Below, one piece after another: positions 63,901 to 64,000 of a stretch of DNA of 64,000 nucleotides. A model generated the notes under the pieces. The model saw only the letters and a program-made list of their open reading frames with translations. It made no database searches and had not been told where the DNA came from. Numbering within the stretch: the stretch's first letter is position 1; every line of letters begins with the position of its first letter. Made by a program: the position numbers and the translations under genes. This DNA is from CAVYTF01 sp963771435 (lineage in GTDB: Bacteria; Bacteroidota; Bacteroidia; Chitinophagales; Chitinophagaceae). The DNA lies in NCBI GenBank assembly GCA_963771435.1, contig CAVYTF010000001.1, positions 119,738 through 183,737 on the forward strand, read 5' to 3'.

Positions 63901-64000
63901 ACGCAGTAAGCAGTGTGACATTGGCAAGCGCAGGAGCAGCAGCGGGCGCAGCAGCAGGGCCATACAGCATTACCCCAAGTGCAGCAGTTGGAACAGGGTT
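54922..64000 (+). CDS. giant modular secreted adhesin (glycine-rich, FN3-like, YDG and MBG modules), frameshifted, incomplete at the right edge
   Basis: A chain of more than 3000 residues. N-terminus: long signal region (ILATVFAFILLTGVVMGQ). Then alternate (a) glycine-rich modules (about 55105-55940, 56320-56990, 57990-58715) with runs such as GGGGGGGYYGGGGGYGG, and (b) about 115-residue FN3-like modules containing NYLVIRTTTSSAPTAPTNGT and YWYWTYAYNSGSCTGGPVYS (about 55944, 56995, 57620, 58716), plus one classical FN3 (57356-57615). Beta-helical stretches follow, then two YDG modules (NKVYDGTTTATL, TRIYDGTTNF; 61555-62085) and MBG modules to the end. Frame breaks near 56768, 57152 (extra A), 60853 (extra G) and 62452 (extra G); after the last, the frame stays open to 64000. 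Probably T9SS-exported, though the sorting domain lies beyond the window. Confidence 0.85.
62085..63790 (+). repeat. near-identical MBG-domain tandem repeats of about 489 bp
   Basis: Marker sequences gtaacaggagcaac recur at 62102, 62592, 63081 and 63564 (steps of 490, 489 and 483 bp). Each unit encodes about 163 residues with VTGATTYTYNGAAQGPS and INVTGYSVTYDGNAHTATGT. The first two units are almost identical at DNA level over most of their length; later ones carry a replaced middle part (STYTESGSTGAVTFSYVGVS). The 490-bp first step contains the extra base that causes the last frameshift. Unit number may vary between strains. Confidence 0.85.

Overview
The window looks like a chromosomal segment of a Bacteroidota bacterium, most likely family Chitinophagaceae. 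The evidence is: type IX secretion (T9SS) C-terminal sorting domains, Bacteroidota promoters of the TAnnTTTG type, lineage-typical families (DUF4954, DUF2147, DUF4399, ACC deaminase-like, 7-bladed lactonase), few Shine-Dalgarno sequences, and moderate GC with AT-rich gaps. No rRNA or tRNA gene, insertion sequence, prophage or CRISPR array was recognised.

Layout. 0-3.7 kb: peptide deformylase, a secreted protein of unknown function, a PEP mutase-like enzyme and two small hypotheticals. 3.8-6.2 kb: rplK-rplA-rplJ-rplL, unusually without nusG upstream or rpoBC downstream. 6.2-13.4 kb (minus): lipB, a secreted leucine-rich-repeat protein, fusA and glmS. 13.4-18 kb: GNAT and membrane acyltransferases, a RelE/ParE-type toxin-antitoxin pair, a GyrI-like protein and three small hypotheticals resembling an immunity-gene cluster. 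18.4-25.5 kb: a hydrazine-synthase-alpha-like PD40/cytochrome c protein, a DUF2147 protein, methionine aminotransferase, an NTF2-like protein, rifamycin ADP-ribosyltransferase (arr) and a predicted thiol hydrolase. 26-32.7 kb: proline dehydrogenase, thyA-folA, a methyltransferase and a DUF4954 protein. 32.7-39.5 kb: a lipoprotein, isoaspartyl peptidase, an orphan HsdR-N nuclease-like protein, a lactonase, D-cysteine desulfhydrase/ACC deaminase-like and an NDP-sugar pyrophosphorylase. 39.6-41.7 kb: an ECF sigma factor, a membrane anti-sigma/trypsin fusion and a divergent lipoprotein, sharing a mirrored promoter. 42-54 kb: ruvB, a response regulator, guaB, an LLM oxidoreductase, an esterase, dprA, an acyltransferase, an ACMSD-like decarboxylase, pyrF and a PaiB-like regulator. 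54.4-64 kb: a secreted Ala/Pro-rich protein and a giant modular adhesin that runs off the right edge.

Two things stand out. First, at least five intergenic gaps hold contiguous degenerate tandem arrays with exactly 21-bp period, each with its own unit sequence, and two more gaps hold 11-bp arrays. The shared period (one or two helical turns), not the sequence, is the common feature. Second, the ECF sigma gene and the divergent lipoprotein gene carry the same bipartite promoter in opposite orientations (ttgggttactttta, 10-11 nt, gtattaa), which points to an autoregulated circuit whose partner is an anti-sigma factor fused to a periplasmic protease domain.

At least 13 single-base-type indels break otherwise well-conserved genes (fusA five or more times, rplL, the DUF4954 gene, the giant adhesin and others), several of them in homopolymers. 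This looks like sequencing or consensus error rather than gene decay, and split genes are annotated here across their full span.
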